Source: Trichaptum fuscoviolaceum
Taxonomy: Eukaryota; Basidiomycota; Agaricomycetes; Hymenochaetales; Trichaptaceae
Length of the DNA: 64,000 nt
Assembly (NCBI GenBank): GCA_910574455.1
Contig: CAJSYZ010000007.1
Span: 372,001 to 436,000, forward strand
Reading direction: 5' to 3'
The position numbers and the translations under genes are program-made. The notes beneath the pieces are model-generated. The model ran no database searches and was not told the DNA's origin. It saw only the letters and a program-made list of their open reading frames with translations. Positions 1 through 10,899 of this stretch are shown piece after piece (positions within the stretch are counted from its first letter, which is position 1; each line of letters begins with the position of its first letter).

Positions 1-2893
1 TGCGGGATTTCGTTCGGTTGCAGGAGTCCTACCGGGCGTTGGGATCGGTTCTTCGTGCGTGCACAGGTATCGCATCCCGAAACGTATCGTTCTACGAAGT
101 TAGACATCCCGGGCCACCAGTAGTTGCGGCTTACCATCTCAAACGTTTTCCAACGTCCAGGATGTCCGGCGGGGAGACTGTCGTGGTAATCTTCACCACA
201 TCCCGGCGAATGGTCTCGTCTTTCGGGACGTAAACCTTACCCTGGTACAGGATGAGGCCTTCCTCGGTGCTCCAGTCCTCAAGTTCCTTGGTCAGGACTC
301 GAGGCGCCTTGGACTTGACCAGCTCGATCGCGTCCACCAGTTCGTCTTCATATTGATCTGACTTACGAATGCGTCGTAGGAGGGCCTGATCCCCGTGTAC
401 CTGCGTCATTCCCCGACGAATTGCCTTTAGTCGAAACATTTCGGGGGTCAAGAGGGTCCGTCCCGTGTTGTCTTCGCCTTCTGGTTGAAGATCGACGCGT
501 CGTGACATGGCGTCGGGTTTGCCCCCGAGTCGCCCTGGGCGATGGCGAATCGTAAAATCGAAGCGGGTGAGGAACAGACTCCACCGGGCTTGGCGTCGCG
601 TCAGCGTTCGGGATTCAGAGAAATATAGCAGATTCTTGTGGTCAGACACGATATCGAGTTTATGACTCGCACCTTCGAGATAATGTCGCCACTCGTCAAG
701 AGCTCTAATAATCGCGAGTAGCTCCTTGTCATAAATCTCGTAGTTGCGTTCCGCATCGTTGAGGGATTTCGAGAAAAAGGCGACCGGATGTATCAGCCCG
801 TCGTTGCCTTCCTGGGACAAGACCGCGCCGGTCGCGAAATCAGAGGCGTCGCATTCCACGATGAATTGTCGCGACATGTCTGGCATCATTAGGACGGGGG
901 CGGTCGTGAACATGCGCTTGAGATAGTCGAAAGCGAACTGCTGGTTTTCTGTCCAGACCCAGCGAACATCCTTCTTCAGCAGCGTCGTGAGCGGTTTGAC
1001 GATGTGCGAGAAATCCCGAATGAAGCGTCGATAGAAATTCGCGAACCCGAGGAAGGCTTGAATGTCTTTCACCTTTTTCGGGGTAGGCCAGTCGAGGACC
1101 GCCTGTACCTTGGCGGGATCCATCGCCACCTTTCCCTGCGAAATAATCATCCCGAGATACTCGACGGAAGTCTGTTTGAATTTGCACTTTTCGGGTTTAC
1201 AGAACAAGTCGTTTTCGCGCAGCCGCTTAAGGACTTCCCGTACGTGTTCCTCGTGCTGCGATTCATCTTCGGAAAAGATTAGCAAGTCGTCAAGATAGAT
1301 GATCACGTATACTCCAATGAGATCTTTGAAGATATCGTTCATCATATGCTGGAAGGTCGCCGGGGCATTCGTGAGCCCGAATGTCATCACCGTTGGTTCG
1401 AAATGTCCCGCCTGAGTCCGAAAGGCGGCCTTCCACTCGTCGCCTTGCTTCAGTCGCACGTTGTGGTAGCCCCATCGCAAATCTAACGTCGTGAAAACCT
1501 TCGCCTTTTGCAGCGCGTCTACGAGTTCCATCGTGAGGGGAAGCGGGTATCGATTCTTGACCGTGATATCGTTCAGTCGTCGGTAATCGACTACCATGCG
1601 CAAGGTTCCGTCCTTTTTCTTGATAAAGAAGACGGGAGCCGCTGCAGGGGATTTCGAAGGTCGTATGTACCCTTTGCGCAGGTTTTCGTCAACGAATTCG
1701 CGAAGGGCGTCGCGTTCAGCCGGGGCCAACGGATAGATTTTGCTGTACGGGGGAACCTTCCCGGGTTCTAAATCTATGGCGTGATCATACGGTTTGCGCA
1801 GTGGAAGCCTTTCGGATTCAACTTTCGAGAAAACGTCGGCAAACTCACGAAATTCGGGGGGAACTAGTTCTTCGAAGGTTTTCTCGCCTTCCTTCACTGC
1901 TGACTTCTCAGCGATGGCCTGGGAGTGGGTGTACGAGGCGGCAATTTTGTACGCGAAATGGTCGTCCGTCGTGACGAAGTAGGATTCAGCGTCGTGGTAC
2001 TGGTCCCAATATTTTTCTGAGTACCGAAATCCTGGTGGGACAGCTTCCCATTCGGCTTGGGTCCTGTCGGGCCCCCAGGGGGTCTCGACTTCTTCTGCTA
2101 TGGCGAGGCGGGGAAGCGGGACCAGGCGTTGCTGGTTATCACACTGAGGCGGGCAGCGGTTGAGATCGACCACGTCGTTGGTCCAGTCAATGGTCGGGTT
2201 GTGGTGCCGCAACCAGTCGATCCCCATGATAATATCGTCGTCGCCAATATCCGCGACGGCCATGGTCAACTGTTCTAAGTGTCCCTTCATCTCGACGTTG
2301 AGGACTACTTCCTTGGTGATGCGTCCAATCGCGTTCGGGGAATTGTCCGCGTTGCGCAAAAGTATCGGGATTACCAAGTCCCGGGTCTGGAGTCCGTGTC
2401 GCGAAACGTAGCGGGAATTTATGAAAGTTCCCGACGCACCGCTGTCTAACATTACTGTGGCTAAGGCATCCGTTTTTCCGTCGCTAACCTGTACCGGGAA
2501 CTTCAAATGTCGTCGAAGACGACGGTCTATTGTAGAGATGGTTAAATACAAGGGACCATTATTAAGAGAGTTCTTCGGCCACAAGGGCGGTTGGGTCGTA
2601 TAGGGCGCGACTGAGCAATACGACCCTACTGAAAATCCGCTGGGGGCGGGGCTTCGGGATTGTGAACGTTCTTGGCGGCGGGCGTCATGGCGGCGAATGC
2701 GTTCTGTAGCACGGACTGCTGCACATTCTGGACGTACTGTTCCGCCATACGTTTGAGCGTTTCTTCGAACGACTGGAGCGCGGGGGGCGAGGGGCTCGAC
2801 GGGGACGTGGATTTCGTAGCCTTTAGGTTTCGGGTTGGCGGTCGCGTTGGGCAATCGCTCACTAAATGGTCTTTCTCTCCGCAGTAGTAGCAT
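1..2893 (-). CDS. X pol: protease, reverse transcriptase, RNase H, start of integrase (frameshifted)
   Basis: The long frame runs 2893 to 131, but roughly its first 90 codons overlap gag in another frame; true pol sequence starts about 2625, just after the gag stop. Protease has DSGAS at about residue 150. The RT fingers show KKKDGTLRMVVDYR and the palm shows YLDD near 1285. RNase H has VECDASDFATGAVL and the ending DAMSRR. The frame then goes out of phase near 190 and stops at 131. In the neighbouring frame the integrase zinc domain continues cleanly (AGHPGRWKTFE, then CDTCARTK) to base 1. This is the product of a one-base loss or a two-base gain. The protein would make cDNA and integrate it, but is broken here. 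Confidence 0.9.
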
Positions 2894-3833
2894 AGTCCCT
2901 TACTCCTGCGCTCCCGGCGCACCCTGTCAATCTCCATTGCGTTGGGATCCTTCGTCGAGCTTGCGCCCGCAGTCGGGATCGTACGCGGAACTGAGCTAGT
3001 GGTGCCGGGATTGCTTCGGGGCGTAGCCGCTGGCTTTGATACTGGTCCATAGGCGTGTGCGAGCCTTAGCTTCTCGTCCGTCTCGGAAACCCAATTACGT
3101 AGGCATCGAATTTCATATCCTTCGCCTCTGTGCTGGCGATGTGCTGGCGAACCTGGTCTTTGAGTCCCTTCCGGAACATGTCGAGGTAGATGACGTCCGT
3201 CGTTGCGTCCTTGGGCCACCCGGTGAGGGCTTGGAGGGCACGGAATTGCGACGCAAACTCGGCGACCGTTCCTGTCTGGCGTAGGCGCATCAGCTTGTCG
3301 GCTGCGGCTTTGTCTGCATCGATTTCTCCGTAAGAGGCGCAAAGGGCGGTGAACAGGGCCTCCAGGCTGGCGGCTTCTGGCGGTGTCGGGATGTCCTGGA
3401 GTCGATCTAGAATAGGTCGTGCCCAGTCTTGCGCCGGCCCCCGCAGTAGCATCAGAGCGAATGCGACCTTGCGGGTTTCGTCTAGTCCCGGATGTTGTCC
3501 GAACAGGTAGAGCTTAATCTGGTGAATCCAGTTCTCCAGCTTGGCTCGTTCGCCTTCGAAGGTGTCGGGAAGCTTCATCTTGAGCCCTGCTCCGCCCCCA
3601 GACGGGGAGGCGGGCTGGCTCGCGATTTGGGCTTCTAACGCCTGGTTGGCGTGCTTGAGCTGGGCGACTGTGTTCTGAACCTGATTGTGTTCGTTGACTA
3701 GCTTGGAGTAGCGTTTTTCGAGGGTGTCGAGGCGATCAAGGATGGGCTGGAGTTTGTCTTCCTCCATCGAGGAGCTCGGGGACGGGAAAGCGAAGGTATC
3801 TGCGAGTCCTCCCCATTCCTGGTGGGACGACAT
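2626..3833 (-). CDS. X gag (capsid plus zinc knuckle), one frameshift
   Basis: The ATG at 3831-3833 opens a frame with a coiled-coil-like start (LDRLDTLEKRYSKL), followed by a capsid-like region with FEGERAKLENWIHQIKLYLFG and ALMLLRGPAQDWA, typical of Ty3 Gag. The frame breaks near 3100 just after DMKFDAYV. The next frame continues with NWVSETDEKLRLAHAYG and then a CCHC zinc knuckle, CYYCGEKDHLVSDC, near 2850-2890, and ends at the TAG at 2626. Both X frame breaks need a shift in the same direction, as from a one-base deletion. Pol follows in the -1 frame relative to the gag end. Confidence 0.85.
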
Positions 3834-3909
3834 CGCTGGTCGGCGGTACGGGTGCGGGGGTAGAAGTAAAGAGCGTGAGGGTGTCGAGTCCGAGCGGCGG
3901 TGAGCCAGG

Positions 3910-3920
3910 ACTTTTGACCT
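3910..3920 (-). promoter_or_regulatory. X primer-binding site (self-priming type)
   Basis: Next to the inner end of the LTR the minus strand reads AGGTCAAAAGT. The same 11 bases occur on the plus strand inside the LTR at 4218-4228, so the element RNA beginning ACTTTTGACCT can fold back and pair with this site perfectly. The LTR match lies about 33 nt downstream of a TATA-like ATAAATA on the minus strand, where transcription should start. Self-priming is my inference from this geometry. Confidence 0.7.
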
Positions 3921-3922
3921 AA

Positions 3923-4752
3923 TGTTACGACCGTCGGGAATTGTAGCGGGAAACAGTTTCGGGAAACTGGAATTCGCGACAAGAACCCGCGTTCGGGAAT
4001 CTGGATTCGCGACTGGGAACGAGCGTGGGAATTCAGGCGGGAAACGCGCGGGATTCTATCCAGGCGCGTCGCGGGATTCTCAAGGCCAGCTGGGACTCTT
4101 CACTGCTTTGAACGTCAAGTAAGCGGATCCCTAAGGAAGCACTCCACAAGTAAGTATTGCGCAACTAACTACACAGGAGAAAAGAGAGAGATCGCACCTA
4201 AGGAAGCACTCCACAAGAGGTCAAAAGTGGGGTGCTCCTTACGATGCCTACAGCTATTTATCTACTTCGTAAAGACTGTATAGTTAATCTACGCTAAGTG
4301 TCCTTGCGCAATGCGCACCTATCTACTACAAACGATACATGCTACGACCGCACTGCTAGGCATGTCTATCCCGTCTCTCCAGATGGCTACGGCCTGTCCG
4401 TGGACGTCAGCGTCCGGTCCGGGGCCGCGACTAGCCAGACTAGGTATGCCAGACTGTTGCAGGTCGTCACCTTGAGGTACTAACGGATTAATGAGCGTAT
4501 GTTGATAAGTGAATGTACGTGTGCCGTGGCGGGTCGTCGTAAATGAATGTGTGTATGCGTGCATGGTGGTCGGGACGGTGGTGCGGGATAGGTCACGTGA
4601 GCGGGGGATCTTGCGGGGGATCGTGCGAGTCGGGAAAGGGGTTTCGCGCGGGGAATCCAATGGCGGGATTCTCCCCGCGGGATTGTCTGCTCATGTCGGG
4701 ATCCTTGGCGGGAAAGTGCGGGAAATGAGAAAAGGAGCCCGGGATCTCGACA
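3923..4752 (-). mobile_element. X 5' LTR (outer boundary approximate)
   Basis: The inner end TGTTACGA at 3923 is clear, because gag and the PBS lie directly beside it. The outer end is placed near 4752 only because of a TCTCGACA that imperfectly mirrors the inner end, so it may be wrong by tens of bases. A 20-base motif, CCTAAGGAAGCACTCCACAA, appears twice (about 4131 and 4198) on both sides of a spacer upstream of the predicted start site. Dispersed GCGGGAATT-like and GGGATTCTC-like repeats fill the ends. Confidence 0.6.
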
Positions 4753-5266
4753 AAATCCCTTTCTTCACCTAGTAGCTTGGGCACTGAGTCATTGAGATAA
4801 GCTGTGAAGCAAGAAGTCTAATACTAACGATGATGAACCCAGGAAATTAGAAAGTGTTGCATGTCGGAGACCTGTTACGTCTCAACTTACGGTCTCGTAT
4901 AGTTGGGGAACGCAACGTTAAGTTGCTCAGTGATAGCGGAGCTAGGGCTCGACACTAAGTGTTGTATGGACAAAGGCCTACGATGTAGAGTAGAGAGAAA
5001 CAGATGTATAGCAGAGACTAGAGACGGGGGGTTTGACAAAGGAGATCGAACTTAGAGTTCGATCATGCTAAGTACAGGGGTTTATATACTACAGCTGCGG
5101 AGCAAGGGTCCATCGGAAGATGAGTAAGAAGAGAACAATAAGAAAGTAGACGATAGGCTACTAATAATAGTGTGAGAGCGGTGGGCAGAGGGTTAGGGCA
5201 AAGGGTACATGTGTAACGGCTGAGGGTTGAGGGTTACATCGGAGGATGACTGAGCAGAACAAGAAT

Positions 5267-6913
5267 TAGAGCATGACACGGGTGCACCTGCAGGTGTACC
5301 CGGATCCGCGAAGCGCAGGTACCTGCGCAAAAAAACTGATACCTGGATCCGACCCGGAACCGTGGGAAACGGATCCGGGTCTACCTGGACCCGTTACCTG
5401 CAGGTATTGCAGGTACCTGATAGGACCTGCAGGTAATAACTGTAAGTAGTGTAGTAATAAGATAGAAACATAATTAATAACATACCATGTATCCTGGAGG
5501 TGGACAGCCTTGCATGGACCACGACCAGTCGAAAGGGCTGGCGGAGAGACGACTGCCTCGCCGCCAGAGGATTCGGGCTTGGTCGAATCTGGATGGGCTA
5601 GAAGAGGGCGAGGAGGCGGCGGAACTGGACGATGGCGGTGAGCGCCGAGGGTTTGCGATGGTGGAAGTTGGCCGACGATGCGTACCGCTTGTGGGGCCGC
5701 ATCATGAGTACAGGCGACGGTGGGTGTTGCGGATGCTGGACGAGCGGCATGTCGAAGGCGACGAGCGGGATCAATAGTGAGATTAGTGCGAAGAAGGTAA
5801 GAAAAAAGCAAGAAAAAGACGTACCAGAAGACCAGTTCAACCTCTGCAGTACGAGATTCTAGCTTGATCTTCGCCGCGTCTGCTTTGCGGTCGTCCGCGC
5901 GGACGAAAGACAAGCGCGCAGTTGGCGAGGAGGCGATCATGGCGCATGTTGTCATCGTAGTAGGCAGCTTCGAGACTTTCGAGTTAACTTGCATACTTCG
6001 AGAAAGTGTGTGCTCGAATGATGGGACTGTCTTGCACATGCGCGCTGCGTCAAAGGCACCCTCCGTCTGTTGCGCAGGCACACCGCGGCCATAGAGCAAG
6101 ATGTCGAGCTCAGAGAGGTTGGGACATACGACGACTGCGCAAGCGAAGGAGTGGTGAGGAACCTGATCTAAATGGTTGTAATCGAGTGTGATGCGCAGGC
6201 GTGCAACGGAATCTTCAACGACGGCAGCAGCAGCGGTGGCGACGGTGGCGACGATACACCCACCACTACCAAGAAGACTACAACCGCGCACAAGGCATCT
6301 CCCACTCCGACACCTACGCCGACCCCCACGCCGACGCCAACTTCAACGAAGCACACTACTTCGACACACTCCTCGTCGTCTCAAGAAACGCCGACGTCAA
6401 CGTCGCACAGCAGCTCTAGCCACAGCACCACACCCACTAGCCACTCTCCTTCGACAACGTCGACGGTCGCTTCAAGCTCGCGGCCGTGTTCCGTCTTGCG
6501 GTCGACCGCGCGGGCGAAGGACTGACGGAAAAGCAGACTCTGTGCTGGAGTCGACCTCGCCTGGCAGACAAGCGCGCAGTTGGTGGGGAGGCGGTCATCG
6601 GGCTCGAGGTTGTCGCTGTGGTCGGCAGCCAGTATAACTTCCATAGGGAGCCTTGAGATAGCTCAGAGTTGAGTGGAAAGATGGTGAAAGTAGTGGTACA
6701 TTGTTGCGTTCGTCGCACTCAAGATGAGTGCACGTGATTTACCGGGTACTTGCAGGTACCCGGCCAGGTACCTGGGCAAAAAAAATCCAAACCTGGATCC
6801 GCAGGTAAGCGTGGGAATCAGGTACCTGCGTGCGGGTGCACCTGGAACCGCAGGTATTTTGGCCCAGGTACCTGCAGGTACCCACGGATAACCTGCACCC
6901 GTGTCATGCTCTA
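5267..6913. mobile_element. hAT-type non-autonomous DNA transposon inserted in the A 3' LTR
   Basis: The insert is 1647 bp with perfect 20-bp terminal inverted repeats beginning TAGAGCATGACACGGGTGCA. It is flanked by the 8-bp direct repeat ACAAGAAT (5259-5266 and 6914-6921). An 8-bp duplication and ends of the form YARAG are the hAT signature. Both ends carry many copies of a GCAGGTACCTG-like palindrome as subterminal repeats, the kind of site hAT transposases bind. No transposase frame is present, so it must be moved in trans. Its boundaries are confirmed by the uninterrupted LTR copy at 32400. Confidence 0.93.
5480..6655. pseudogene. Coding-like fragments inside the hAT element (F-box/LRR-like and Thr/Pro-rich)
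   Basis: The minus frame from 6291 includes a stretch (residues about 30-110) resembling the leucine-rich part of mushroom F-box proteins, with VVVCPNLSELDILLYGRG. The plus frame from 6172 to 6525 gives a Ser/Thr-rich protein with a run of PT repeats from a GCCGAC-like microsatellite. Another plus frame (about 6445-6655, ending REP then a stop) shows protein-like codon use, and its DNA resembles 5860-5960, suggesting an internal duplication. None is intact and frames overlap on both strands, so I read them as captured gene scraps. The F-box resemblance is from memory of the family and is uncertain. Confidence 0.35.
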
Positions 6914-7134
6914 ACAAGAATAGAAACAAATAGGGCAAAGGGTTCGGAGTAATGGGGGCCGCTGACATAGTAAGAAAACGTAACATTACCCCGTTCTTAA
7001 ATTGAAGCGTAGTGGAAATCAGTAAAGAAAAATGGCCGTTATAGGGACAAATTAAGTCCAATAGACAATAAGGAAAAACATGCCATATAAGCGAAGTTAA
7101 CGCCAATAGGGTATCCGGGTTAGCAACAGGTACT

Positions 7135-8013
7135 TTAGTTGCTTGCAGGTGGGTTTCTCTTTGTTACGCGTTGTTGAGCAATTCGATTGGATGCACATTC
7201 ATTGTCATGACCATCGTGTTGTCCACATGAGGGGCACGTATACTTGGGGCAGCTAATGATGGTGTGTCCAGGTGCACGTATGTCGCAGTATGAACATGTA
7301 TAAAATTCGCAGGTGGACGCGGCCGGGTTGTAGTGGTGGTCGACAGCAGAGTGTTGTGTGCATTCCTTGGGGTCCACGGACATAGACGTAAAAGGATTGT
7401 TGTCGACTTGCGGGCTGTATGTGGGTGAGGGTGGGGCTGTGTTGACACGATACTCTTGGTCTTCTTGTAACTGTATTGGCGATTGCAGATGAATGGGTTC
7501 GGACAGGCGATTGATGAGTTCTTTGCGTTCTGGGACTTGAGTGCCGACGGAGTGAAGGGGTGGGTGAGGTACTTGGTCAGCAAGGTCTTTAGTGAGGTCG
7601 ATGATGTTGTCATCAGTGGTGAGGTCGATGACCAATGGGGCAAATAACTCTTGAGGCGCTGTTTCGAGGAGTTCCGTGAGGGCAAATCGTCGCATGTCTT
7701 GGAATGACTCTTGAGTCCGTCGCAGGAGATGGAGTGCTCCTTCGATAATGGCAATGGAGGGTTTGAGAATCTCTTGGTTTTGGGTAACAATGTCATAACA
7801 TTGGGTCCAGTTGGCAAGAAAAGGAGTGTCATCATATGTTGATTGACTTAGGCGTTGGTGGAAGGTGCGAGTTGAGAATAATTCAAGGATCCGGCGAGAT
7901 TGCAAGGGGTTATGGGTGTCGAGGCGTAAGGCTGGTGGTTGGAGAGATGATATGTATGAACGGGATAAGGGGTTGTGACGGGATGGGTTGTGTTGGGAAC
8001 GGGCAGGTGGCAT
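7135..8013 (-). CDS. A ORF3d: accessory protein with two zinc-knuckle-like motifs
   Basis: This 292-residue frame is the last one of element A before its 3' LTR. It starts at an ATG that overlaps the stop region of the preceding frame (8017) by a few bases, an arrangement typical of coupled frames. The middle is charged and low in complexity. The C-terminus has CSYCDIRAPGHTIISC followed by CPSCGQHDGHDNEC, two Cys-His clusters of CxxC...H...C form suggesting nucleic-acid binding. Element B has a frame in the same place (15068-15808), also starting MPP, but without these clusters. Function is unknown. Confidence 0.6.
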   Translation of the reverse strand: MPPARSQHNPSRHNPLSRSYISSLQPPALRLDTHNPLQSRRILELFSTRTFHQRLSQSTYDDTPFLANWTQCYDIVTQNQEILKPSIAIIEGALHLLRRTQESFQDMRRFALTELLETAPQELFAPLVIDLTTDDNIIDLTKDLADQVPHPPLHSVGTQVPERKELINRLSEPIHLQSPIQLQEDQEYRVNTAPPSPTYSPQVDNNPFTSMSVDPKECTQHSAVDHHYNPAASTCEFYTCSYCDIRAPGHTIISCPKYTCPSCGQHDGHDNECASNRIAQQRVTKRNPPASN

Positions 8014-8016
8014 GAC

Positions 8017-8469
8017 TTAGAGGGAATGAGTTGGACAGTCGTAGTGACAACAACTGCAGGTGCAATAGGGGTCGGAGCGGCGAGGTTCGAAGTGGCTGAA
8101 GTGATGACGATGTCGGACAATAGGTCGAGTGATTGTGAGTGGGGGTTGAACACGAGCAGATTTGTTGAAATAGTCAATGAGTTGGTGGGCGTAATCAGGG
8201 TTGTTAAAGAAGGTGTGGATGAGAAATACCGAGATTGTTGGGATGTGGAGTCCGAGTCCGTTGGGGGATTTGAAGTACTTGTACTCCCAGTCTGGGTTGT
8301 AGTGGTCTTTGGACCAAGCTCCGGAATATACAGGTCGGACAGCGTCCAGGTAATGGGGGCGAGTTGGAATCGAGGTAGTCGGTAATGCGACAGTATGGGG
8401 TTCAGGTGTGGGTGGCTGTTTGTTCGATGGCAGGCACCTCAGCTCATAAGATGCATCGTATTCTGTCAT
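8017..8469 (-). CDS. A ORF3c, C-terminal part: Cys-rich accessory protein
   Basis: The frame encodes up to 150 residues. Its start at 8469 lies inside the inverted repeat of the kinase-carrying insertion, so the first dozen residues are not original. The C-terminus, DPYCTCSCCHYDCP, matches the end of the B frame 15762-16445 (DPFCTCECCLYCPLHH), and the preceding HTFFNNPDYA matches HTFFNPEHAP there. This conservation between two elements shows the frame is a real element protein. The CxCxCC cluster could bind metal. I know no named family for it. Confidence 0.6.
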   Translation of the reverse strand: MTEYDASYELRCLPSNKQPPTPEPHTVALPTTSIPTRPHYLDAVRPVYSGAWSKDHYNPDWEYKYFKSPNGLGLHIPTISVFLIHTFFNNPDYAHQLIDYFNKSARVQPPLTITRPIVRHRHHFSHFEPRRSDPYCTCSCCHYDCPTHSL

Positions 8470-10899
8470 TACAGTGTATCCGATTCATTCCCTTATTTGG
8501 AAGTTGTATCCGATTCAATACCATATTTGGAAGAATGTTATCATAGTTATTTCAGGTGTCAATATGTAGATATGTACATCAATATACACGTAGTACAGCA
8601 CAGTAAGTAAATTAGTAAAATCATGTCATAAAAGAAGAGGAAATGAAGATAAAGTTATAATAGCATATAAGGAAGACAAAAGGAGAGTTAAAATTAGTTT
8701 AAGTATATATCGAGATATAGATGTATCAGATACTTAACTGAAATCGGATGCAGAGTTGGAATCGGATGCATGAATTGTATCGCATGCTTGAATAGTAATA
8801 AATGTTAGTTGACAGCACCAAAACAGAGCAAAGACAATACTTACATTCGTAGCAAGGTCAATGTCGTCAGAGAATAGCCCAAACAAGAGCTAGCATTCCT
8901 CATAGATGTTAGTGAAATTTGTAGCAGAATAAACAAAACACTTACTAGCACAATGGCGCCGTCGCAGGCCATATTGGTCACTGATGACAGAGGGCCCGGC
9001 ACATCAACCCTTGAGCTTGCACAAATAATCAGAGTCTGTTATATTCAAGAAAGGAAGAAACATTCATTTATGCCACAACATAGGAGAAAAGAGAGAGAAG
9101 AAGAACTTCGTGAATTGTCTTTGGGAGGCTTTAAATGTTACTAAAATCACTATATTTCGGGCAGGCTTCGGCGGGTCTCGGCATACCATAAATGGAATAT
9201 TTGAAGCCTGCCCTCATACAAAGCACATGACTGACGCGTGCTTGTTTGACAATCACAAGACCGTGTTACTCCCACGGTCGTCTGAAGTTGCCTTGCCGCC
9301 TGTGCCAATGAGCACCGGGAGCTCGTGTTTACAGAGAAGAGCATCCTCTCTCTTTTGACGACAACTCACCATATTTTACCCCTTTGATAGAATCTTTCAT
9401 AGATCCGCTCATCTCCTCGATCGTACAAGGTCTTGCTCCCGGAGGCAACCTAAGGGACACCTTGTACTACTATAAGACTTAATTCCGGATGAACAAGGTC
9501 AAGTTCCTCATGGCACAGCTCGTACGTCCTTCCTTTCTCTAATCAAATTTGTTCTTCCAGCTGACTTCCTACATTGTCACACCGTGAGTGTCATGCAGGA
9601 TGACAACATCGTCCACCACGGTTACATTCCGAGAACATCTTTCTGGACGAACACGGGCGGCCGGTCGTTGGCGGTTTTGGACTAGGGCACGTGTACCGAC
9701 ACGTCATGGGCAGCTGTCTCGAGGCAATGAGGACCGAAGACTTCTGGCATTGTACGGCAGGTGAGTGTGGCACTCCTGGGTATATGGCACCAGAGATGCT
9801 TCGCGATGAATACTACTCGTATAAGGCCAACAATTTCTCCGTCGGAGTTATCTTCTACGAACTTGTCTTCGAAAGAGTGAGTCCTTCTTTTCTTAATCCT
9901 CATGGTCTTCATCACTCACTGATTGACCCTCCAGCATCCGTTCCGTGGCCGTGATCGGAACCACCTTCAGGAAAGGGTGCTCTTGGACGACCCTCTTTTT
10001 CCCGATTGGTTCAGCAAAGACTTCTACCCGGCATACACTTTGATGCGAAGGTTACTTGCCAAAAACCCCGACCATCGCATCTCGATGAAAGACGCTAAGG
10101 ATAGCATCTTTTTCAATGATGTGTAAGTAGCTTGTCCTTTGAAATATGCTCGTCACTGAACTTCACTGCAGGAACTGGACTGTTGCGAACAAGGAACAGC
10201 CTATCCCTGCAGGATGGGAGCCACAGGCTCCAAAAATCAAGACTGAAGCCTACATCAGCAAGCGTGTTCTCGTTGACGATCCCTATCAGCTTCAGCGCTG
10301 GCGCCCCATCCTAGCTGACTACGCCTTCATGTCAGCAGTCCGATTCGACAACGAGAAGGAGTCAAAGGTCGAACAGCCCCCACCCATGCCCGCGCCCGCT
10401 GACTCGGTAGACATGCGTATGGAACGCCTCGCCGTCGGTATGCAGATTGTGGAGATGCACAAGCGCGACGGCCAACAGACACTGAGCAATGTTCCATTGG
10501 AGAACCCGACCTCAAGTACATTGGCGGTTCGGGGCGACTGCGAGATGTCAAGCAAAGCAGAGTTCTCGAACGCCTCAGCGGAGCGTCACAGGTTGCCTTA
10601 CGACTCAACACGCGTTGATGATCTATACGCCGACAAAGAGTCTGTTGATATCATCCTCAACTACGACGGCAAAGCAGGTTTGGTCACTGATAAGTAGCTA
10701 GATTCCTGTAAGGCTGTAACTATCTACTTGTATATCTTAAATATATCATTATATTCGACTTCAGACGTGCACGCACCAGCCAATGAGCTGGTTGAGATAA
10801 ATATTTAATGAATGCACATGTTTGTATCGGATACAACTCCAAATAAGGAAATGAATCGGATACACTGTAATGACAGATTACGATACAACTTATGAGCTG
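8440..10899. mobile_element. Inverted-repeat DNA element carrying host kinase sequence (Pack-type)
   Basis: The bases from 8440 inward (CAGCTCATAAG, then a shared TCTGTCATTACAGTGTATCC) reappear inverted at about 10813-10899 with only a few mismatches over some 50-70 bp. Further copies of a TGTATCCGATTCATT-like unit lie just inside each end. It splits the first 3' frame of element A (stub at 10900-10990, remainder from 8439 down). I could not find a direct target duplication: the flanks are themselves near-palindromic (CAGCTCATA / TATGAGCTG), so a TA target is possible but unproven, and the superfamily is open. There is no transposase, and the interior is a spliced-type gene fragment on the plus strand. 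Confidence 0.75.
9375..10697 (+). pseudogene. AGC-like protein kinase C-lobe, catalytically dead fragment
   Basis: Several exon-like blocks on the plus strand spell a kinase catalytic C-lobe. They include APGGNLRDTLYYYK, then IVHHGYIPRNIFLDEHG, GGFGLG, CGTPGYMAPEM, VGVIFYELV, HPFRGRDRNH, and LLAKNPDHRIS followed by an AGC-tail-like FFNDVNW. Introns with GT...AG borders remain (for example after VFE near 9877 and after FFNDV near 10123). The final exon to the stop at 10697 is about 180 residues with no motif. Key residues are lost: the catalytic-loop HRD is HGY and DFG is GFG. The N-lobe is missing, and an in-frame stop occurs after YYYKT unless another splice is used. It is read as a host gene piece captured by the surrounding element. 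Confidence 0.65.

Larger units (their letters stand above)
1..4752 (-). mobile_element. Element X: Ty3-type LTR retrotransposon, 5' part, cut by the window edge
   Basis: Read on the minus strand the order is 5' LTR (about 4752 to 3923), PBS, gag, protease, reverse transcriptase, RNase H and the start of integrase, which runs off the left edge. This order is that of Ty3/Gypsy elements. The integrase zinc domain after the frameshift near 190 carries an HxxxxxxxH motif and a CDTC motif. X is unrelated in detail to elements A and B (YLDD rather than YMDD, DSGA rather than DTGA). Two single-base frame breaks, one in gag near 3100 and one in pol near 190, make this copy defective as written. The 3' LTR and the target duplication lie outside the window. 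Confidence 0.9.
4873..6985 (-). mobile_element. A 3' LTR, split by a hAT element
   Basis: The LTR parts are 4873-5266 and 6922-6985, about 458 bp in total, starting TGTTACGTC and ending AACGTAACA. Compared with the 467-bp 5' LTR it lacks 9 bp at about 5215 (GTAAC then GGCTGAGG) and has T where the other has C in the GGGGYTTATATAC stretch. The interruption at 5267-6913 is a separate element. Confidence 0.92.

Noticed and set aside
6172..6525. Thr/Pro-rich frame as a secreted cell-wall protein gene
   Set aside because: It lies inside a hAT element, has no signal peptide, and its PT run is a microsatellite.
8461..10880. 8-bp target duplication TGTCATTA for the kinase-carrying element
   Set aside because: The flanks TGTCATTA and TAATGACA are inverted, not direct, copies and belong to the terminal repeat itself.
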